Virus record (IMG/VR): IMGVR_UViG_3300035698_016380
Location: 1-35,469 of that record
Source: a virus
Reading direction: 5' to 3' (one strand)
DNA length: 35,469 nt
The stretch's first letter is position 1; each line of letters opens with the position of its first letter. Shown here one piece after another: positions 33,401 through 35,469 of the stretch. Made by a program: the position numbers and the translations under genes. Below the pieces are notes generated by a model that did no database searches, had not been told where the DNA came from, and worked only from the letters and a program-made list of their open reading frames with translations.

Positions 33401-35469
33401 TTTTCAACCCTCTCGGTTTTCGTTTTCCCGAATTGCTCCACCAAAACCCTATCTCCATTTGGCTTTATCCCAAATACGGAAGGGTTGCCAATATCTGAAA
33501 TCCCAGCTTCGTATCTAACATATCCCTTATACGGGTCGGTCGGGACTCTTATTTCACCAACCCTCGCCTTCCCCCAAGCCGCCTTATTGAAAAATTTGTT
33601 GGCTACGGCGGGGAGAATTTTGTCGTAAAACGATTCCATCCCTTCCTTTCTCGGTAGGGAGGTTCCGATATTTTCGGTTTGCATTCGATCCCAAGCTCTG
33701 TCAACAATTTTATTGATCTCGGCATCACTTCGGTCTCTGGTCAGCACCTCGGCAACGAGCCGTTTTAACTGATCTTTATCGGTGACGCGCATCTTTTTTT
33801 CTTGTAGCAAGCCCCTAATCCGGGCTTCATTTTCGATGTCAACGCCGCCGGCATCGCCACCCGTTTGCTCGGAAACGAATACCCTCCAGCCGCCATTAGG
33901 CTGTTTTTCCCAAGCGATTTCTTCAGATCCCCAGCGGTCGAATTGAACGCTACCCGGCGTCCAGCTCACAGAATCGAAGCCATTTTCAGCGGCGTATCTC
34001 ACCATTCGCTTCAAGGCTAAAAGAACCCACTTGCCAGTATCTTTTACGAAGGGGGCATCGGGGACAGCTCCGGTTTCGTACCCGGTTCGGCTGGTATCTT
34101 CATCAATCCGGCGTTGCGCTTCCGCCAAAACAGAAGCCTTATCCCATTTCAGACCAGATGGGGAAGAAGCCTCTGTGATATTGGTGACAAAAACACCGTT
34201 CTCATCTTCGACTTCGAAGTACCCCTTCGCTTCGCTTCCAGATTTTATACGCAACCCTTTCGGTTTCCCGGTCTTAAATCCCTTCTTGCGCCCCTCAGCC
34301 CCATAATCAGATTGCAATTCCTCCAAAAATAGCACCTTCTCCCCGTTCGGCCCGGTGCGCTCATTGAATCGGATGTGGGCGAGAATGTTGGGTTCGTCGT
34401 AATGGGCTGATCGGTATAATATCCCTTCTTTTGTGTTTAATTCTTTCGCAGACCGTAACGCTTCTTGTTCCGTATCATACAGCCTGCCAGTATCAGACTC
34501 GTTCATTGAATCTGTAACCCACCACTGATCACCGGGCTGGTTCGTAGCTGGCTCTACTACAAACTGAGTCGACTCTCTGCCCCGTTGCGGCAGTGTAAGC
34601 AATAACTCCTTGTAGGCCTGACCGCCAGGGAGTTGGTATTGGGAGAATTTGGTCTGTATCGCATCCTGCCCTTGGTCAAAATAAACCTCTGTCCCGCTGA
34701 GGCTTCTTATGGCGTCTCCGGTTGACTCGTAGCTTCTGATATGATATCCCAGCTCCTCAACATAATCGACCCCGCCATCAGGATTCGGCTTTAGTTTTGT
34801 GCCGCTATCGAATTCATAGAAGCCTTCCTCTGTGATTTGGTCATCGACTTCTTTTAAATATGATTTAAAATCAGGGCCTTCCCCGCCCTTCAGCAATTCC
34901 TCAACCCTCACATTATTTTTTTGCAGAAATGCGAGAACGTTAGCCTTGGTGAGCGTGTCCTGCCCGCCCAGCCATTCAATCAGCCCGCTCCACTCCAATT
35001 CGTCACTTTTGATCAGCCCTTTTTTGGCCCATGATTTGATCGTGTCGGCATAATTCTTGCTTGTGCCCTTATTCGGGAGTTTTTCGCCAATGAAATCGAC
35101 CATTTGTGATCGCCATCTCTGGGCGGTGGCCTCGTAGCTCGGAGTCGATGTGGCCGGCCGAGTCTTGTCTCTGGCTGCGGCAGCTCCGGATTCCACCGCA
35201 CGAACAGTCCCTCTGGCGGTCTGCTGGAACAAATTCCAAAACGAGTCCAGAATATCGGAAATTTTCTGCACGATTTTACCAATCGGTGAGCCACGTTTCT
35301 TTTCCCTGACTTCCATTTCATGCGTCAGCCACCGAGCCCTGCCCTCTTCGCCGTAAAAACTCTGCGGCTGAATGGCGTTCCAGGATCGGGATTGGCGCTC
35401 AACTGCCTCAACTTCAGATTTGCCAAGTAGTCCGGATTGCTCAAGAAAATGGACGTACTCATGACCGAG
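30448..35469 (-). CDS. large polyvalent virion protein, start beyond window edge
   Basis: At least 1673 residues; the frame continues to the right edge past the first ATG (35316), reading LGHEYVHFLEQSGLLG at the edge. That contains HEYVH, a HExxH metalloprotease-like motif. Next, about 250-520, is HYDEPNILAHIRFNE, FLEELQSDYG and ALKRMVRYAAENGFDSVSW, typical of phage large polyvalent proteins. The C-terminal half (about 770-1480) with HRYTRIFDRLDPI, NNGILDLAVKAGL and HFYVPFYRI is of the LPD38 type. Last 150 residues are basic. Such proteins are carried in the virion and ejected with DNA. Confidence 0.8.
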   Translation of the reverse strand, partial: LGHEYVHFLEQSGLLGKSEVEAVERQSRSWNAIQPQSFYGEEGRARWLTHEMEVREKKRGSPIGKIVQKISDILDSFWNLFQQTARGTVRAVESGAAAARDKTRPATSTPSYEATAQRWRSQMVDFIGEKLPNKGTSKNYADTIKSWAKKGLIKSDELEWSGLIEWLGGQDTLTKANVLAFLQKNNVRVEELLKGGEGPDFKSYLKEVDDQITEEGFYEFDSGTKLKPNPDGGVDYVEELGYHIRSYESTGDAIRSLSGTEVYFDQGQDAIQTKFSQYQLPGGQAYKELLLTLPQRGRESTQFVVEPATNQPGDQWWVTDSMNESDTGRLYDTEQEALRSAKELNTKEGILYRSAHYDEPNILAHIRFNERTGPNGEKVLFLEELQSDYGAEGRKKGFKTGKPKGLRIKSGSEAKGYFEVEDENGVFVTNITEASSPSGLKWDKASVLAEAQRRIDEDTSRTGYETGAVPDAPFVKDTGKWVLLALKRMVRYAAENGFDSVSWTPGSVQFDRWGSEEIAWEKQPNGGWRVFVSEQTGGDAGGVDIENEARIRGLLQEKKMRVTDKDQLKRLVAEVLTRDRSDAEINKIVDRAWDRMQTENIGTSLPRKEGMESFYDKILPAVANKFFNKAAWGKARVGEIRVPTDPYKGYVRYEAGISDIGNPSVFGIKPNGDRVLVEQFGKTKTERVEKEVDTLNSERDIGIPVHSLPITPEMRSKAMREGMPQFATKRILTPEQKAFLEEHFPEKVKTEGVKALRKELGVKETKPEPSKGWRKDLFGAKDKDWLGRVMDSVIDTWNHRYTRIFDRLDPIKTELGDTAYMLHRLETGVPGVMATFMRHGNLEWDGKAMTVKTRHKGFLEWYKKLGSDGENLLYWIAAKRAEQLDTETVTVKGEERTKEQWLTKERRDEIFNDVGQPKGNKSWEQLHSEFNEFNNGILDLAVKAGLINAEKRAQWEQHFYVPFYRIFENADAREEYMRSPGQSWRTVDAGIRRLMGKDQKLGDPLTNIVTNWTHLVSESMRNMSRAEAVDSSNSLGTNVIEEVDKKELTRILGSRTQTRFAATKEGADKASSLFDSKEDAEEWATSRPGKYDIAERKTQVTLFGQMDDWSILSFQRDGERVYFRVNDPELFNAMSGINKQNFDNLIMKAFRTSKQWLTHGATFGPGFRIANMLRDTLHSAIISKSFIPFLDSARGIVKSMREDQDFVKVAASGALFGSSYVQAEDAQALAKFIKRITKTEGRGVLDNILDTPKKLLDFWEKIGSASENAARVSLYVNDIKAQKSHLEAAFTARDILDFTMRGDAGAVQFLIQMVPFMNARMQGLYKLGRAGKADPKSFALKGATLAAASLLLWAANRDDDRWKKLEDWDKWTYYHFWIGQKQYRIPKPFEVGAIFSSLFEAAAETAMGDEEIGFFADFVNATLSETFAFNPTPQLARPIIEQWANKSFFTKRPIESERLKALTPGERKEPWTSKTLQLAGKWGVPPKRAEAIIKGYFSTFGMFILGITDTVTHQFVDFPTDPSLKIDDYPMVGRFIKEARGSRNTKYTTRFYKAMREIDQLVGTVNSYKRIGNFKKARELMEKNRGKLRSKKQMNRFRVALSNLNVRVRRVYASKDHPREKRRKLDVLAEKRNGVTQRAYKLIMSARKRAPVSDQPREPEPKKPLTLRDALKR

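Noticed and set aside
32905-33498. Rightward open frames in the 30.4-35.4 kb region
   Set aside because: Antisense shadows of the large polyvalent protein gene, whose frame is continuous and has recognisable domains.
1-35469. Alternative genetic code
   Set aside because: TAA, TAG and TGA all end genes at positions supported by overlapping starts and ribosome sites; no in-frame stops interrupt recognised domains.

Overview
The window is a stretch of a tailed double-stranded DNA bacteriophage (or prophage) genome. Evidence: densely packed and overlapping small genes, a terminase small subunit, a phage replication module, an SSB/ERF/YqaJ recombination module, a holin-centred lysis region and tail-fibre-like and polyvalent virion proteins. 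Ribosome-binding sites are strong and purine-rich (AAAGGGGG, AGGAGG), many stop/start pairs overlap (ATGA, TAATG, GTGA), and promoters fit a sigma70-type consensus, so the host is a bacterium. Lipobox and Sec-type signal peptides on several proteins fit a Gram-negative host, but the host cannot be named from this sequence. No integrase, large terminase, portal or capsid gene is visible; they would lie outside the window. Both window ends cut genes.

Layout: five blocks of alternating direction. (1) 1-6154, leftward: about 17 small genes of mostly unknown function (YopX-like protein, zinc-ribbon microproteins, a stand-alone GGQ release-factor-like protein, a short Arg/Thr-start DNA-binding-like protein), several with their own TTGACA promoter, then a 630-base repeat-rich non-coding stretch, then the terminase small subunit and two small genes. 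(2) 6204-8740, rightward: ten small phage genes from a good promoter, ending in a strong bidirectional terminator. (3) 8851-15203, leftward: replication and nucleotide metabolism. In transcription order these are a small Cro/CI-like regulator with an apparently leaderless mRNA, a dNTP diphosphohydrolase-like protein, a HAD deoxyribonucleotidase-like protein, an HTH-metallophosphoesterase, an initiator-like protein carrying candidate origin repeats inside its gene, an SF2 helicase, a Toprim primase and a VRR-NUC nuclease. (4) 15255-23212, rightward: a multi-barrel protein, SSB, a coiled-coil protein, a tRNA-like structured RNA, ERF annealase, YqaJ exonuclease and a tail of small genes. (5) 23151-35469, leftward: a polyvalent virion protein (its start lies beyond the right edge), three virion/fibre-like proteins, then an apparent lysis/envelope cassette (XhlA-like, DUF5675, a large trypsin-like lipoprotein protease, small membrane proteins, a three-TM holin).

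How it works together (inference): two divergent promoters at 15175-15283, flanking the regulator gene, would switch on replication leftward and recombination rightward. The initiator-like protein would bind four palindromic sites inside its own gene and open a 45-bp pure A/T tract next to them, an arrangement like the phage lambda O gene origin. Primase, SF2 helicase and SSB then serve replication, while ERF plus YqaJ exonuclease form a two-part annealing recombination system. The rightmost block would be late.

Most worth checking: the origin inside the initiator gene, the 134-nt tRNA-like RNA at 18226-18359, the candidate small RNA at 8699-8844, the secreted/lipoprotein late proteins, and the repeat-rich non-coding region beside the terminase small subunit.
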